Assembly: GCA_963556695.1 (NCBI GenBank)
Contig: CAUWAG010000003.1
Coordinates: forward strand, 3,658,001-3,722,000
Direction: 5' to 3'
Origin: Anthostomella pinea
Taxonomy: Eukaryota > Ascomycota > Sordariomycetes > Xylariales > Xylariaceae
DNA length: 64,000 nt
Part shown: in pieces, positions 22,624 through 36,191 of the stretch
Numbering within the stretch: position 1 is the stretch's first letter
Layout of the letters: each line of letters begins with the position of its first letter
Program-made: the position numbers and the translations under genes
The notes under the pieces: model-generated
What the model was told of the DNA's origin: nothing
What the model saw: the letters and a program-made list of their open reading frames with translations, nothing else
The model's database searches: none

Positions 22624-25600
22624 ATGGCGTCAAACGACATTGCTGTTGTGGGAGCGGCTTTCAAGCTGCCCCAAGGAGTGGAAGATGAGTCCAAACTTTG
22701 GGATGTCCTTAGCAGTGGGCAGAATCCCATGACAAACTGGCCCGAGTCTCGAGTGAACATTGGATCGTTCTACGATGATGATCCGACCAAGATCAACAAG
22801 GTCCGCGTCAAGTCCCCATGACTAATATTATTGATATCTTACGAAGCTGACCGCTTACAGCTCCATTCAAAGGGTGCGCACCTCTTGGACACCGATCCGG
22901 GTGCTTTCGACGCGCCATTCTTCTCAATACCGGCTAGAAAGGCTGCCGCCATGGACCCACAGCAGAGATTGGTGCTGGAAGCGTCTTATCATGCTTTCTA
23001 GAACGGCAAGGGTCCCATTCACCCACCTGAATCGATAGGCTAACAGCCCGTAGGCGGAATTCCTATAAGCAAGATCAAGGGGTCGAAAACTGCCGTATTC
23101 AGTGCTTCTTTCTCAGACGACTATGCCAGGGTGGTGGGCAAAGACCCGGACAACTTCCCACAGACTGTGGTGACAGGCACAGCACTATCCATCCTAGCCA
23201 ATAGGGTTAGCTGGTATTTTGATCTCCGAGGTCCTAGCGTTCACCTGGATACAGCTTGCTCGAGTAGTCTGGTAGCAGTCGACCTGGCATGCCAGTGCCT
23301 TGGTAATGGCAATGCCTCGATGGTACGTTGAACGTTCTTCCACAGACAGTCCCTTGGATTCTAATTATTCTCAAGTCTCTAGTGGCGGGATCAAACCTAA
23401 TCCTGGGACCTGAACGCTCTATGCAGCTTTCGAATTTGAATTCCTGTCCCCCGATAGTCTTTGCTACAGCTTTGACCATCGAGCTAATGGATACGCTAGA
23501 GGAGAGGGCGTGGTTGCCATCGTCTTGAAACCGGTCTTGCAAGCGGTTCAAGATGGCGACATCATCAGAGCTATAATCCGATCAACAGGATCCAACCAAG
23601 ATGGCAAGACAGCAGTCATCACGCAGCCTAGCCCAGAGGCACAGGAGACTCTGATTCGGAGCGTGTATGATAAGGCGGACCTGGATTACTCGCTAACCAG
23701 GTACTTCGAGGCGCATGGTAAGCACCCGCAACCCAACTGCAGAGTGATATGTGTACTAATCCGTCCTATTCATATGGCACTGGGACTCCAGTCGGCGATC
23801 CAATCGAGAGTAAGTAGTACCTATCTCACGATACTCATGTTACAAACCAACAAAGACATACAGGGGAAGAAGCCCGATGGCAGGCCCAACGGAAGAGACA
23901 GGGACAGAAGAGAACCAGGAAGACACACGGGCCACGGACCAAGAGCAAGGATTACGTGACCTAGGTATCACGTGACGGATATGTTGGATCATACGTATCC
24001 AACATATCCACCTCATCAGTGAGGGAGAGACTGGATATATAAGGATAGATATTTCTTAGCCAGATAGATAGACAGTCTCTATCTCAGTGATCAATCTAAG
24101 CATCTTAGCCAACCTTAAGGTAAAAAAGATCTCCTGACGACTCGACTATTCAGTGATCCCCTGGATCAGACCAAGCCCCAGCATCTGAGTGTCTTCTAGT
24201 TGACAGAAGCCTCTATCATCCTTTGTGTTGACTTACCTCAGAACATAAACCCTATAGAACCCTTTGGTCTCATAGGTTAGACGGCTCGTCACAGCTCAGC
24301 TCATACACGGGCAATACTCTCCGATGAAGCCATTATATCTTCGTGGGTGTGTAGCTGACCTGTGATCTGTAGTGAAGACCATTGGGAGTGTCTTCAGGTC
24401 ATCGCGCTCCTCTAGTGAGCCGCTGTTCTTGTGAGCTGTCACCTTCTCCTAGAATTGAGCAGCTTGGGTTTATGTTTTTCTCAGCGGTTCCGTGAAAGCA
24501 AATCTGGGCCACCTGGAAGGGTACAGCGGCTGTAAGTGTATTTTTGCTTTTCTTCATTTCTACCATCGTTGCAGACAGGAATGACGGCCGTACGAATCAT
24601 CCCGCCACGATTTCGACAATTCGGCATGGATTTTCGAGCATCCAACGGGTGATCTTCCAGCTAACATAAGCTACCAGTGGCCGGCATCGTCAAATCATTG
24701 ATGGTTCTCGAGAAAGGGATCATCCCTCCGAATGCCTTGTTCGACAAGATCAACCCAGAAATGGACACTGAATACTGGGGCACAAATGCCCAGTTGGTCA
24801 TGGATGATGCTTGGCATTACCTTCAGACACGAAGTCTTGTCGCGCTCTCTCGCAATACGCTGCCGCTAGGCGCAGGAGACGATCCAACCCGGGATTCCAA
24901 TGGATCCGTTCTCCGTAAAGGCGCCGAAGACCAAGTGGCGAATACACTCCTGGGGGCCAGAGCAGCAAGACAACCTGAGGTACTGCTAGCTTGGTCCGCT
25001 CCAGATGAAAAGTCCCTGGAAGGCGTAGGCCAGAGCTACAACGAGTACGATCTGGAGGCTATGGCGTTCACACTGGCGACCCGCAGAAGCCAGTTTCTTT
25101 GGCGAACGTTCTCAGTTGTGGATCGGGAACACTCTCCTCAACTCACAGGTTTTCCAATGGCAAAGGCAGGCCGAGCATCCAGCAGAGCAGCCATCGCTTT
25201 CGTCTTCACTGGCCAGGGAGCTCAATATGTCCAAATGGGTATGGGCCTAATCCAACATCCCATATTCCACGAGACGATGAGGAAAATGGATCTCATATAT
25301 CTCAGCCTTGGTTGCAGCTGGTCGATCTTTGGTAAGAGTACCACCCCTCCCGATTGATGAAGTCTTGCTGATCAATGTTGCATTCAAGGTGAGCTTCGAA
25401 AAGTCGACACAATTCACAGGCCTGATGTCAGCCAACCTTTGTGCACGGCGCTCCAAGTCTCGTTGGTTGACTTATTGGGGAGCCTGGGTGTAGTCCCGAA
25501 GGTGGTCGTTGGGCACTCTTCCGGGGAGATTTCAGCAGCGTGAGCTCTTTGCCGAAGTTGAAGTTTGGTATAGGCTAATCGTGAAGAAGATACACGATCG

Positions 25601-28600
25601 GCGCCCTCTCTCTTGAGTCCGTGTGCAAGGTGTCTTATTGCCGTGGGCAGGTGGCTGAGAAGGTTCGTGGGGCATCAGCATCCTGCCCCGGTGCCATGAT
25701 GTCTGTGAATATTGCCCATGATCAAAGCAACGGGTACTTGGACATAGAAGGGTACTCCGGAATGACCAATATTCAGGTCGCTTGCATTAACAGCCCGCTC
25801 AACACAACTCTTTCGGGAAAAGAGGATGCCATTGACAGCCTCAAAGAAAGGCTAGACAGAGACGGAGTCTTTGCTCAGAAGTTGAAGAAAGGAGTGGCGT
25901 ATCATTCGTCGGCAATGCAGTCTATTGCGGACGAGTATGCATCGCTTATGGGCTCGCTTGATACGGGACGATCGAGCGCTCATCCGACAATCCCAATGGT
26001 TTCGTCTGTCTCTGGTTCTGCACTCAACCCAGAGACCCTCACGAAGACTCAATACTGGATTGACAACATGGTAATGCCCGTGAGGTTCTTGGATGCTGTA
26101 CAGAACGTCTTGCAGGTTGTCCCCACGATCTCCGACTTCGTTGAGGTTGGCGCCCATTCGGCCTTGCGAAGACCGGTGCAGGACATTCTGAGCGGTTTCG
26201 CTAACAAAGAAGGGGCTGATATCAGTCCTGGACAGATCAAAATCTGCATCGCGCTCTATCCTGGAGTTGCTCGGATCGTTGTTCATTCATGGCCATCCCG
26301 TATCTGTCCACAAGGGCAACCAGCAAGACCCAGGCGATAGACCACTCCCGATTCTTCTCGATGGTCCAGCATACTCCTTCGATCACTCAAGAGTGTACTG
26401 GGCCGAATCGAGGTTCAGTACCGACTACAGATTACGCAAGCCAGCTTCAAGCGATATCCTAGGCTTACCTGTATCCGATTGGAATCCTTTGTGGCCTAAA
26501 TGGCGAAGTTGCGCGAGCATCGAGACTGCGCCACGGTTACGTGACCATGAAGTAAGTGATACTATTCTCTTTTACGTCTATTAATTGGAGCAGTGGTTGA
26601 CAGGCGAACTCCAGGTGTCTGGTACCATTCTCTTTCCCGGAATGGGCATGCTAGTTATGGCACTTGAAGCAATCAAACAGAGTTGTCCTTCGATGCGGTT
26701 GATCACCGGCTACCAGGTGAAGGAAGCCAACTTCTTGGCGCCAGCTATCATCCCCGATACGCCCTCTGAGCACACGGAAATGGTGACTGAGGTTCAACCA
26801 GTTCAGATGGCACACGAGAAGGATGCCGTGTGATTTCATGTGAACATCTTCGCACAGTCACGAAAGCAATGGTCTGAATGCTTTCGTGGGAAGATTCGGG
26901 TTCAGTACGAAGATTTCACCGAGTCCATGTATCACGGTATTGAGACCTTCCTGGCCCACGCCGAGATTTTGGGGGACTACGAGGATGCCACGCGCACTTG
27001 CAAGAAGCAAATCAATCGCCAGACATTCTACAAGCACTGTGCAGATCAAGGAATCAAATACGGGGACTTCTTTACCCTGCTCGACAGCATCTGCTGGGAC
27101 GGCAAGAAGCTGGCAATTGCTCGAGTGGATATATCTGATGGGAAGCATGGATCCACAAACCTGGTCCACCCTGCTATACTGGACTCCGCCGTACAGTCAC
27201 TGTTCGTTCCAAGTTCAAAGGAAGGCTTCAGGACTGGGACAATGGTCCCCTACTAACTATTGGACGGGTGGAAAACAGCTACCGGATGGCAGCACTCTCA
27301 GACTTCGACGGTGCGGTACCTGTCCAAGTCTAAACCAACAAGCCAAGGGCTGCAAGGTTCTGTTTGCGCAGTGGATGACAGTGGCTCAATCTTGTGTGAG
27401 ATGAAAAGGTTCATCTTGAAGCCAATAGGGAACAATGGTATCGAGCAGCCTATCAATACCCAGAGGCTGCTTTACGGCATCAACTGGAAGCCACAGCTCA
27501 GTCTCCTGGATGCGACGCAGCTACGCCACCTTTGCCATGCCGAGTCCTTTGAGAAGGACGACACAGCCATGGAACTCTACCGTCAGAAGCTCGATGTTGC
27601 CTTGGATCAGGTCATACACAGGACCATCAGGCTACTCACCGACAAGGACCGTCAGTTGGTCCCACTCGGTTTACAAAAGTAATTGTCTTGGATGGAACAC
27701 CACGTCAACCAGACTTGTGTTAAGAGGCAAGAGGGCCAAGATAGTGACGACCTTGAGCCTATACTCGAAGAATTGGAGAGACTTTATCCGCCATTTCAGA
27801 TCTTCCCGGTTGTAGTCCGCAATCTTCGACCCATTCTCTTGGGAGAGACGAACCCCTTATCCCTTGTGTTCGACACGGGCTTGGCTGAACGACTTTACGC
27901 GGACATATTTGACAACATCTCCGACCACAGGTTCACGGCCCTCCTGCAGTTATTAGTGCACGAAAAACCCAACCTAAAGATCCTCGAGGTGGGCGCTAGC
28001 ACTAGTGGATGGACCAAGCGCGTGCTGTCCACATTCGATGCATTTGAAAGAGAGACCGGGGCGAACACCTTTTCTGAGTACGTGTACTCAGATATATCAG
28101 ATGCGTTCTTCTTGAAGGCTTCTCAGCAGTTCCAAGAATTCGAAGGACGTCTCCGCTTCAAGACCCTCGATCTGGAGCAGCCTGCAGCTTGTCAAGGGTT
28201 TCAACTTGGCTCGTACGACTTGGTCATTGCCGGCAGCGTCCTACATGCAACATCAGACTTGACAGCAACCATTCGGAACGTCAGAAGCTTACTGAAGCCA
28301 GGTGGCAAGCTCCTCAACATTGAGATCACCTCACCGCAGAAATTAGAGACCAACTTTGCCTTCGGTTTATTGCCTGGATGGTGGCTTTCGTGCGAATCGT
28401 ACAGATCCCTGTGCCCCGGCATAGGCGAATCACACTGGGATCGACTTCTACGAGACAACCACTTCTCAGGTAATGATCTCGTCTTGCGCGATCATGAAAC
28501 AAACATCTGTCATGCTTTCAGCCTCATGGTATCGACTGCCCAAAATTCCATCCTTCCAAGCGACTTGACCAACGGAGCCCCAAATACGAACGTCCTGTTG

Positions 28601-30646
28601 CTTATTGATGCTCGATCAAGCCGACAAGTAGATTTAGCCAGAATAATCGAGCCCAATCTTTCCGCTCCGTCGGGATACGCGGTAAAGGTGCTACAAATGG
28701 ACAGTTCGGATCTTTCCGACCTTGCAGCTTCACACACCGTGGTGTCCCTTCTCGAAATCGACCGGCCCCTGCTTTCTGAAATGGTAGACAGCGAGTTCGA
28801 ATCTCTGAAGGCCATAACGAGACAACTACATAAGTTGCTGTGGGTCACTTCGTGTAGTGTGCAGGATGAGCAATATGCGCACTACGCGTTCATGCAAGGA
28901 CTGTTCAGGTCTCTGCGTTCCGAGGCGGCAGAAAAGCAAATCGTAACACTTGCGATCGAATCCCTAGAGCCAGACCTGCCCACTGCAACCTGCGCCGATT
29001 ACATCCTCAAAGTCTTCGACGCATCCTCCCACGCAGAGACGCCAGAACTAGAGTATATTGTGCGAGATGGCATGATTAGGACTGGACGGCTTGAAAGAGA
29101 TGCAATCGTCAGCGAGAACGTACGGTCTTTGGCTTTGCCTAAGATGATGACCGAGCCGTCGTCTGATGGCCCGGCCCTCAAGCTCGCGATCGCTACCCCG
29201 GGTCTTTTGAACACCCTTCGACTAATTGAAGACACCTACCATCAGGCCGAGCTAGGTCCAGAAGAAATCGAGATCGAAGCGAAGGCTTGGGGACTATCAT
29301 TCAAGGATATCTTTGTCGCTCTCGGCCGCCTGGAAGGAGATGAACTGGGCATTGACTGTTCAGGAGTTGTGACGCGAGTTGGGTCTGAGTGCCACGGGAT
29401 CATCGCGCCTGGAGACCGCGTGCCCATGTGCTCTCTTGGCTGTATGCGGACTTATCCCCGCGCCCCAGCATGCACCGTGGTCAAGATCCCGGACTCCATA
29501 TCCTTTGAAGCCGCAACTTCAATCATCAACGCCGGTATTATGGCGTATTACTGTCTGATTGAAAAAGCACGGCTTGGAAAGGGAGAGACAATCTTGATCC
29601 ACGCAGCGGCTGGAAGCACGGGACAAATGGCCGTTCAGCTTGCGAAAATGATCGGTGCTACAGTTTTTGCAACAGTGGGCTCTTGAGGCAAAGCGGCAAC
29701 TCATGATGGAACAATTCGACATTCCAGAGGACCATATATTCTACAGCCGGAACCTTTCCTTCGCGGACGGTGTAAAGCGCATGACGAATAATCGCGGTGT
29801 TGATGTCGTGCTCAATTCCTTGTCTGGAGACGGGCTTATTGCTTCATGGGAGTGTGTCACCCCATTTGGTAGGTTCGTGGAAATCGGAAAGGCCGATATC
29901 ACTTCGAATTCGCCTTTGCCGATGACGGGCTTTGCTAGGAACATAAGCTTCCACGCTGCAGACCTATGGCATGTAGCACAGTCATCGTCGGAGCTCTGCG
30001 GCGAACTGTTTAGGGGCATCATGAACCTAATCACTCAAGGCTTGATCCAGCCTCCGGCACCTCTATGCTTGTATCCCGTTGCAGAAGTCGAAAAGGCCCT
30101 TAGGTTTGTGCAGAGCGGAAAGAACACTGGGAGGACTATCATCACTATCGATCCTTCCGAGAAGGTCCAGGTGGGTGGACTCAATGAACGGCCCGACGTT
30201 TTACTGACTGTGTATATAAATATATTCGCCAGAGGAGCCACTGGAGGTTCGAAGAGAATGCAACCTACGTCCTCTCAGGAGGGTTTGGGGGACTTGGTAG
30301 GACGATACTGAGATGGATGACACAGAAAGGGGCCAGAAACCTGATCGTCCTCTCACGTTCTGGGCCGTCGTCCGAGATGGCTACAGAAATCATGACAGAG
30401 CTCAGCAAACATGGCGTCAACATTGCCGCGCCAAAGTATGATGTTTCATCGATCAAGTCTCTCTCCGATGCCCTATCTAAATATGGGGTAGATTCACTGA
30501 TGGCTGTGGAGTTGCGCAACTGGATTGGTACGGACTTCAAGGCTCAAGTAGCCGTCTTTGACATCATGGGTGGCGGTACAGTCATATTCGACATCGGTGA
30601 CTTGGTCCTTAGCAGGAGTCAGTTGGTTGGGGTGAAGGCTGAGTAA
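22624..30646 (+). pseudogene. Highly reducing type I polyketide synthase, decayed
   Basis: Domain order follows HR-PKSs. KS: 22624-about 24790, active-site DTACSSS and H in NLGHLEG. AT: about 25180-26250, GQGAQ and GHSSGE. DH: about 26530-27410, LRDHE and LFPGMGM. C-methyltransferase: about 27960-28530, LEVGAS and SVLHAT. ER: about 29210-30150, HAAAGSTGQMAVQLAK and VDVVLNSLSGD. KR start: about 30258-30450, LSGGFGGLG. ACP: about 30485-30640, GVDSLMAVEL. Lesions: TAG at 22999; frame changes near 23440, 26260, 29685 and 30250; an insertion at about 23885-24475; loss of the KS C-terminus near 24775; TGA at 26831; TAA at 27254 and 27680; and a deletion joining KR to ACP. Several short introns are still recognisable. 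The frame 26582-29684 has only three stops in 3.1 kb. The product is unknown and the gene cannot make a complete enzyme. Confidence 0.88.
23885..24475. mobile_element. Insertion in the PKS ketosynthase, probable copia-type LTR piece
   Basis: KS coding sequence stops after KKPDGRP (about 23884) and resumes at GSVKANLGHLEG (about 24477). The intervening 590 bp do not fit a PKS. They contain TGTTGGAT...ATCCAACA, a perfect 11-bp inverted repeat (23979-23989 and 23997-24007) of the type found at the 5' ends of copia LTRs, then a TATATAAGG box at about 24036. The 3' boundary and any target duplication could not be fixed. Confidence 0.5.
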
Positions 30647-33600
30647 TAGTAGAAACGCCATTCCAGGTGTCTTTTTCTATGGTCTAAAGATCAGACTTCA
30701 CGGTTTGTCTCTGTCATTATCATAGGTTATATTACTATTCTATCTGATTGTTGACTGCCCACAAAACGCCGTAGGTATCAGTTCACCGAAGTGCCGTTCT
30801 CCGCAATCGTACACTACCTCCGACCACTCACCAGAAGGACCATCCAAGGTGGACTTGGGCACGCTAACCGACATGGCATCCCAGTACGCCCGGAAAAGTG
30901 TGGAAGTGGTCAAGTCTGCCGACTCGGCTATCAGCTAGCTCGAAAAGTCAACATAGCTATAGAGCGTTCCTGTCGACGGAAATTAGACTGCCACCTCAGT
31001 CAGGTCGAGAACCCCCTTCCAGCCCCAGGGTATATCAGCAGTGATAGGCAGTTCAAACCAACAGTACTTCATGAGCACCAACAAGCGGCCCCCTAGATAC
31101 TATGGCAGCGTCTCACTCCCAGACGCTTATAAGGTACAGGACCCCCGGCCATGCTGCCCAGCTCCTAGAAGAAAAGCGCCAACTTCCGGCGGCGCTGCCT
31201 ACGACCATTGATCATATCTCATATCTGCCACCGGAAGGCCATCCGCTGCAGAAAATCCGCAGCGCATGCATGTGCGTCCAGTTCAACGGCGGGGATTTCT
31301 ATCCGTTCATGGTTAACGACGCCAGCGCACTACGACACTGCAGCGTTTGATTTCTCGGCAGCGACGTCAGGCATTCCTCCTGATAAGGGCATCTCCAACA
31401 TCCCATAGGGCATTAGGACTATCGTGAAAATTGAGTACGGGCCGGGCGTGTACATATACGCATGTCTTGGCTGACGCTTACTGATTCATATGCAAGCCTA
31501 CCGCATCTAGTCTAACGGCTGCTAAGGGTACATATATTCATGCAATGCAACCTAGGCACACGTGGAGCCACCGGAAAAAGAAGCATGATGGCTGGCACCT
31601 GTTGGTGTGCATATTAATACGCGCCGCTAAGAGGCTCTGCGGGTTTTAAGACGGGGTGTGCCAATGTATAGTATATGCAGACAGGGATGGGACAGCCAGG
31701 GCCCGAATAAGAAGTCAGGGGAGGTTGGGGACACTACCCCAGAACTTCCTACCTCCCATTCACTTTCGCCATATGCGGAGAACGGCATCGACGGACATGT
31801 AATTCTTCGCAAGTGAATGGAAAACTGACAAGTCACTTACAGCACACCCGATCACTTTCGACCATGCTGCCGCCTTGCATCGAGCGTTGCCCGTTCGCGC
31901 CCTTGCGTCAAACGACCATGGGCCAGGGGCCGAGAGCCCGAGCAGCAGGTCAGCTCATGCTGCCATGCACTTCCCAATACTACCAGCAGACTCGATGGAG
32001 GTTTCGACAAGGCAATTCAACCCGCTTGCGTCGGCAGAATTGCCAGAAACGCACCACATGGCCGAGCAAAAAACATGGCGTTCTGCGCGACGGCTACCAG
32101 CAGATCCCAAGTACCAGGTTTTCGTCACCTGCCAGAGACACCATTTGCTGCTCTGCCGCCGTTCCATCCATCTGCCTGCCTCATCTAGATCTTCGGAGCG
32201 ATGATCAAGATAATGCACCAGGATCAAGATTGAGGGGAAACCCAGCGCCATGCTCCCCCAACATGGAGGGAGTACCTACCTACTCAGTGAGGAGTGAGTG
32301 GTGCGCTTAACAGGCGCAAGGATCATTTCGGAGCTGCCGCGGCAAGCCGTCACCAATGTGCTCGTCTATAGGCCAGGGACCTGCATCTCAAACCGGCCAA
32401 CACGACCCTGGCGCAGCTCGCTTGTCATAGGACAGCAAGTCAAGTGGTGGGGGCGCATTCCAGACTGATATGCCATCGGCCATCACCGCCGTTGGCTTAT
32501 TGGAAGTAAATATGATATATGACCAAATCCACACAGTAAGGGAATACGCGACGGCCACAGGCCTCTACAATGTATCAGTGGGTGATTTCCAAGAAATAAA
32601 ATGTAATGTATTGATATAGCTCTGGGATAGGTAACGTACTGGGGGCACAAAGCCGGACGATCTCCTCCCGACGGTTGTTGGGCACACTCAACAAAGAACC
32701 TTGAACGAAGACAGTTTCTGCATCATGCAGTCGACACTATTTTCATCCCTGCATCTCACCAGCTCGTCACGAAGTATGACCAGCGTCGCTTCCCTCCTCA
32801 TCATTCACTGTTCATCTCCCCACCGATGACACGAGCCCTGGCTTCATGGATAAGCCTGTCAACCCGTAGCGCATGACCGCCCCTCGAACCAACACCGATC
32901 TGCTCCCAACATTTTGGTAGTCAATAAGACTACCCCTATCACTCAGCCCCCTCGTGGCCTGATATGAAGGAGGGATGTGAGCCCAGTCCATTGGGCGCCA
33001 ATGGGCCAATGAGAGTGGTGTTTCAGAAGAGAAGCCCTCGTGAGATGAGGGGAGGAGATGTGCAGAAGTAGATTGAAGAAAGTTCGTGATCAGGGCTCTG
33101 CACCCTGATCATATCTAGTTTGGTCTGCTCCCTACATTACCCCGTATCCGCCATGGGGGCAGAGACGCTCAGGTACCAGGGAGAGATCCGTTAGACAGCC
33201 ATAGCCACAGTCAGGCCACCTCGACAACGAGGACAAAATTAGACATGCACACGAGTGACACAGCAGACCAAACCCGTGAAAAACATGACGGATTTGACAT
33301 TGTGGTATTATTTTCCAGTTGCCTAAAACCACGCTTGATGTAATTCCAGCTTTTCATATCCCACGGCTCGTGGGCGGGCGCTTTCACCCCTGAATAACCA
33401 TACGCTAGTAGTACTATTTCGATCTGTGAATGCAGCGGGAGGACCGAACAAGGGGGTCCGTGACGATCGTACTCGGGGATGGAACCGACAACGCTGGCTT
33501 GCGTTCATCAGGGGATAGACAACGTGAAACGAAACAAATAACCTACGCCCATCCCTTGGTTCTGGATGCAGTTGCCTTGAAGATTCCGGGATACTGGACT

Positions 33601-34343
33601 CGGGTGAAACACTCCCTGCCCAGCGAGTGCTCAGGCCGCCTTAAAGAACACTCCCACTTCCACCAACAACGGCCCCCAAATTGTCATGTCAAAGCAGAAC
33701 GCCAGCCATGTCGGGGAAGCCGAGAAAGAAGACGCCAGGCACCACACCACGCGACGCCCACGCTCGTGTTGTCGTCCCCATCCCTTGGTCCCGGGTTGCA
33801 CATCGTTCTCTGCTGGCGCCCATGGCCCCCCCCTGCCGCTCCTTGCGTCGGATCTGCTGCGAGGTAATATCTTTAGAATTGTAAATAATTCAGCGCTGGT
33901 TGCAACCGTGTGGTAGGCAATATAGATTGTACAAAAATCAAACGCTGGTGTTAACAGAAGACGACACGACACAGTGTGCGCTATTTGCAACTGGTTTTTG
34001 TAAGTTGCAAGTCGCTTTCTTTCCCTTCCCCTTCCCCTTCCCCTTCCCCTTCCCTGTCATTCGATACTGGACCCCTCCGGGCCCTCCCCATATCCAATGC
34101 AGACAGACATGCCAGTTACCAGTCCCCAGGTTCGTGGTCAGACAGCGTGTCTGTGTGTGCCATGCGGGTTCTAATCATAGGGCCGCCCTCCCTAGCAGTT
34201 CCAATCGCTGGTTCCGGCGATCGTACCTATTGTCCTGAGCTGATGAGCGGCCCCCACATCGTAAAGTGATCACCTATCCCTGACAGACACGCCTGGGGCA
34301 TTCCTTGGCATATGTGGCCGTCCGCACTGGACATCCCAGCCTA
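30647..34343. other. Gene-poor region downstream of the PKS
   Basis: No gene was recognised in 3.7 kb. Some short frames look protein-like, for example one at 30780-30960 (TEVPFSAIVHYLRP) and one at 31102-31350 (LPAALPTTIDHISYLPPEG and SACMCVQFNGGDFYPF), which might be relics of cluster genes, but I cannot place them in families. A TTCCCC repeat lies at about 34021-34055. Confidence 0.5.
34021..34055. repeat. CCCCTT/TTCCCC short tandem repeat
   Basis: Four to five hexanucleotide units downstream of the forkhead gene stop. Confidence 0.85.
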
Positions 34344-36191
34344 TTACGGCTGGTATGCGCCGCCGCTGCCGGTGCCCGGGTCCTGCCAGAACATCGAGTT
34401 GAATCGGTCTAGTCTGCCCTCTTCATCCGGCTCCATCGCGGCAAACAGGGCATTGTAGCTCGATGGCAGTGTCGTCGCTGTGCCTGGAATTCGACCGGAC
34501 GCATGGGTTGGGGGCTGGTATACGCCGGCGAGATTGTCAATCGTGTAGATGCCCGGATGGCCTTGTTGGGAGTAGGCGGGATGGAGCTGCTGGTGATGGG
34601 GATGGTTGTTGTAAGGGTATCCGTGGCCGCCAACACTGCCGGCAGCCAGCCCGGCCGCGTTCATGGGGTCTCGGAATAACAGCTCAGTCGGGTCTGTCTC
34701 GGGCGGTGTGACGGCGGCATCTCTGCCGTTGGATACATAGTGGTAAGCCGCAGAACGATCGTACATTGACTCGTGAAGGTGGTCGCTATGGCTGCCGAGA
34801 AAACCGGGGCGGTGTGTTCGATTTGCGGTAGAACGTCTCGAGGCGGCGGCCTTGGTCTTGCTTGCGGTGATCCCCCCCTTTCGACCTGAACTCGCTCTTG
34901 CTGAGGGGTTTCCATGCGATCGCCCGTGACTGCCGGGACCTCCTCGTCGACTGGGGTTTCCCTTGCGGTAGCGAGTCGTGCTTTGTACTCCGTCGGTCAC
35001 TGCCCAGTCTTCCAGCACCCACTCGGTAGACTTCTTGGTCTCGCCCGGGTCTACAGCCGGCTCACCGGGCCCGGCTTTGCGATCGCGCTTCACAAATGCC
35101 TTGAAGCTGTTAGCGGACTTGTGTCCAGGTGGTGCTGGGCCTCAGGGTCGGAAAGTGTTGTGGAGGTGACTTACAGCATTCATGCTTAGGTTGTGCCGGA
35201 TACTATTTTGCCAACCCTTGCTGGCTTCGTTCTTGGCCTTCTCGGTATTATCACGGAACCACTGGTAGATCTCTTGCAGTGTCATCGCGTGTCGTTCCCG
35301 GCTCATGAAGGAGCGGTAGATTAGTTGCGCGTAGGGTTCGTCTACCTTGCTGCCCTCCTCGCCAGCTTGTTGACCTCTGTGGCCTGCATCCTGCATCTCC
35401 TCGTCCTCGTCGAGCTGGTACGGGCTTCCAAACTCCTCTTCCTTCAGCCGGGGGGAATCTCCGTTGGAGGACAGAGTAGCGCTGGGCTCGGGAATGTCTG
35501 GCATCATAGGGGGAGTGTCCTGATGTCCAAAATGTGCAGGGTGCATGCTGATTTCGTTGCGAAGCGTGAAGCGTCCGCTGCCATAGGTGGAAGGCGCCAT
35601 CTGCTGATAGTAATGCTCTTCATATGACGACGGGGTACCAACTCCCATGTTGTAGGGAGAAAACTGTTCGGATGATCTCCAGATGTCCGGCGGGAAGCCG
35701 ACTTGCTGGGCTCCAGGGGAGGACCAGCTTCTGGGACTGGCAGCCGAGGAGTCAACGGGATAGTGAGCGGCGGGATGGACAGCCGAGTTTCCACTCATAG
35801 GCGAGCTCTGGAACGAGTGGCCGTCGGTGTCTTCTCCTTCATAGGTCGTGGACGGTGGCGGAGTAGGCCACATGCCCTGCGTCGGCAACGGTGCAAAAGA
35901 GCGGAGCTGCGCCTGCAGAGGGGGTTGCGGGTGGGTGTAGCCCTGGAAATCTGTGTTGATAAATCCCGGGTACGAGCTTGTGGGCGGCAGCTGGAGCAGC
36001 TGGGACACGGGTTCAGCGGCGTGCAAGTCCGGCGGTGTGGTGTAGAAGGATTCTACACTGTCCAGGTCGGTTGACCCGCCCGTTGGTGATTGCGTTGCGC
36101 AATGCCGGGCTGGGTCCGTCGCTGAAGTGGAGGAAGAAGCAGAGTAGCTGACGGGCAAGCCGTCACAGTAGGTTTGGCGCATCCCTCCCAA
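34344..36191 (-). CDS. Forkhead transcription factor
   Basis: Two exons (35175-36191 and 34344-35099) joined by a 75-nt intron (35100-35174, GTAAGT...CAAG) give 590 residues. The forkhead domain starts at about residue 288 with YAQLIYRSFMSRERHAMTLQEIYQWF, followed by the recognition-helix region KGWQNSIRHNLSMNA at the exon end. The second exon continues AFVKRDRKAG and closes with STEWVLEDWAV and the basic wing TTRYRKGNPSRRG. The 3' splice site was chosen so that NLSMNAAFVKR is continuous; the nearer CAG would break the frame. The N-terminal 280 residues are P/S/Y-rich with an acidic patch (QLDEDEEMQD), and the C-terminus is H/Q/G-rich, both probably disordered activation regions. No FHA domain is present. 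It acts in the nucleus; targets cannot be inferred. Transcribed in the same direction as the Cactin gene upstream. Confidence 0.9.

Noticed and set aside
34021..34055. Internal telomere-like repeat
   Set aside because: The unit is TTCCCC/GGGGAA, not the fungal TTAGGG repeat.
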